Shown here piece after piece: positions 44,665 through 46,933 of a stretch of 46,933 nt of DNA (within the stretch, counting starts at the first letter, position 1; every line of letters begins with the position of its first letter). The DNA is from Flavobacterium psychrophilum. Lineage in GTDB: Bacteria; Bacteroidota; Bacteroidia; Flavobacteriales; Flavobacteriaceae. The notes beneath the pieces were generated by a model. That model ran no database searches and was not told the DNA's origin. It was given only the letters and a program-made list of their open reading frames with translations. The DNA is taken from assembly GCA_945862065.1 (NCBI GenBank), contig CAMAWT010000019.1, positions 1 through 46,933 of the forward strand, in the 5' to 3' direction. Both the position numbers and the translations under genes were made by a program.

Positions 44665-45600
44665 ATGAAAATTGAAAAAAATAATTTACATCCAAATAAC
44701 CAACATCGTTCCAGATATGATTTTGATTTATTAAAAAAACACTCCTGCGACTTAAATACCTTTATTTTCATCAACGAACACGGTATTGAAACCCTTGATT
44801 TTTCAGATCCAAAAGCTGTTAAATCGCTGAACAAGTCTTTGCTTGAGACATATTATAACATCAAAAATTGGGACATTCCAAATGATTATTTATGTCCACC
44901 CATTCCAGGCAGAGTTGATTATTTACATTATATCGCCGATTTGTTGGCACAAAGCAATAACAATAGTATTCCACTGGGAAGCACTGTATCTGTATTAGAT
45001 ATTGGGGTTGGAGCCAATTGTATCTATCCCATTTTAGGAAATGCCCTTTTTGGATGGAACTTTGTAGCATCAGACATTGATGAAAAAGCACTTCAAAATT
45101 GTGTGGAAATCATCAATGAAAATCCACAACTTTCTGACGCTATTAGCTTACAATTACAACCTAATTCCCGATTTATTTTTAAGGATATTATTCTTTCAGA
45201 AGATCGATTTGCCTTTACAATCTGCAATCCACCATTTCATAAATCAGCTCAAGAAGCAGCAAACGAATCCATCAGAAAAATCAATAATTTAGAAAACACA
45301 TCTGTAAAAATTCCAAAACTCAATTTTGGCGGACAACATCATGAATTGTGGTGCGATGGAGGTGAACTCGCTTTTATTACTCAAATGATTTATGAAAGTG
45401 CAAAATATCCGATGCAATGTCTTTGGTTTACAACATTGGTTTCCAAACATTCGCATATAAAAAGTTTAGAAAAAGTCATCAATAAAGTTAATGTTTCAAA
45501 AATGCATATTATCGAAATGTCGCAGGGGCAAAAGATAAGTAGAATTATGGCTTGGACATTCTTGACTGATTCACAACAAAAACAATGGAAATTCAAATAA
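44665..45600 (+). CDS. rlmF: 23S rRNA (adenine(1618)-N6)-methyltransferase
   Basis: The 311-residue enzyme opens LHPNNQHRSRYDFDLLKKH and has CPPIPGRVDYLHYIADLL near residue 74, both typical of RlmF. The SAM site VSVLDIGVGANCIYPILG is near 110, and the catalytic NPPFHKSAQEA is near 188. These are followed by FGGQHHELWCDGGELAFI. It methylates A1618 (E. coli numbering) of 23S rRNA at N6. It follows the thiamine pyrophosphokinase gene by 11 bases. Confidence 0.95.
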   Translation: MKIEKNNLHPNNQHRSRYDFDLLKKHSCDLNTFIFINEHGIETLDFSDPKAVKSLNKSLLETYYNIKNWDIPNDYLCPPIPGRVDYLHYIADLLAQSNNNSIPLGSTVSVLDIGVGANCIYPILGNALFGWNFVASDIDEKALQNCVEIINENPQLSDAISLQLQPNSRFIFKDIILSEDRFAFTICNPPFHKSAQEAANESIRKINNLENTSVKIPKLNFGGQHHELWCDGGELAFITQMIYESAKYPMQCLWFTTLVSKHSHIKSLEKVINKVNVSKMHIIEMSQGQKISRIMAWTFLTDSQQKQWKFK

Positions 45601-45608
45601 GAGCAAAA

Positions 45609-45624
45609 TAACTTTGTAACTTTG
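45609..45624 (+). promoter_or_regulatory. two tandem -7 boxes upstream of uvrB
   Basis: TAACTTTG occurs twice back to back (45609-45616 and 45617-45624). Both match TAnnTTTG, 18-26 bases before the uvrB ATG. No TTG sits at the usual -33 distance. Confidence 0.45.
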
Positions 45625-45642
45625 CTGATCTGAATTATAATT

Positions 45643-46933
<1,291 letters not shown>

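Overview
The window is AT-rich bacterial chromosome from a member of the Bacteroidota, almost certainly a Flavobacterium-like flavobacterium. Supporting signs are a type IX secretion substrate with SprB-type repeats next to a PorP/SprF-like partner, TonB-dependent receptors with N-terminal carboxypeptidase-regulatory-like domains, a DUF4249 lipoprotein, a fused CcsBA cytochrome c assembly protein, a long-form NusB, a monomeric NADP isocitrate dehydrogenase, a PUR-family (DUF3276) protein, and repeated TAnnTTTG promoter boxes (the Bacteroidota -7 motif). Both ends cut a gene: the left end lies inside a giant adhesin-like protein and the right end inside uvrB.

Layout. 1-4700: the 3' part of a T9SS type B substrate, its PorP/SprF-like partner, and a tiny Lys/Cys-rich secreted protein. 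5.2-10.2 kb (minus): CcsBA, an RluA-family pseudouridine synthase and a PASTA protein. 10.3-11.7 kb (plus): ddl and coaD. 11.8-13.8 kb (minus): an unknown lipoprotein and a DUF2911 protein. 13.9-16.4 kb (plus): an operon of SRPBCC protein, atypical SDR and photolyase. 16.6-19.2 kb (minus): a tight operon of DUF1684, TatD, TcdA and HAD phosphatase. 19.3-21.7 kb: an MFS transporter followed by a PIN-toxin/antitoxin module lying between two copies of the transporter's 3' end. 22-26.3 kb: small secreted or unknown proteins, tRNA-Arg(ACG), a pentapeptide protein, pepT and a YdeI-like protein. 26.3-28.8 kb (minus): yajC, nusB and a leucine-dehydrogenase-type enzyme. 29-32.7 kb: an ABC exporter, a PUR protein, an Mpo1-like membrane protein and a cyclophilin-FKBP fusion. 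33.1-43.8 kb: two TonB-dependent receptors, trmD, rplS, monomeric isocitrate dehydrogenase, a secreted protein and a DUF4249 lipoprotein. 44-46.9 kb: thiamine pyrophosphokinase, rlmF and uvrB.

Most of the window is core housekeeping: cell wall and CoA precursors, tRNA/rRNA modification, translation, cytochrome maturation, DNA repair and outer-membrane uptake. Accessory character is confined to the toxin-antitoxin segment and several families of intergenic palindromic repeats. These repeats recur in related form at 5.05, 12.8, 16.5, 21.8, 25.6, 32.8, 35.6 and 43.8 kb.

I see no CRISPR array, transposase, integrase or prophage, and no clear large undescribed system. The best leads are the ~1 kb toxin-antitoxin segment flanked by ~75-bp direct repeats of the transporter's 3' end, a 51-residue antitoxin candidate of no family I recognise, an SDR without the catalytic tyrosine in the photolyase operon, and the dispersed hairpin elements.
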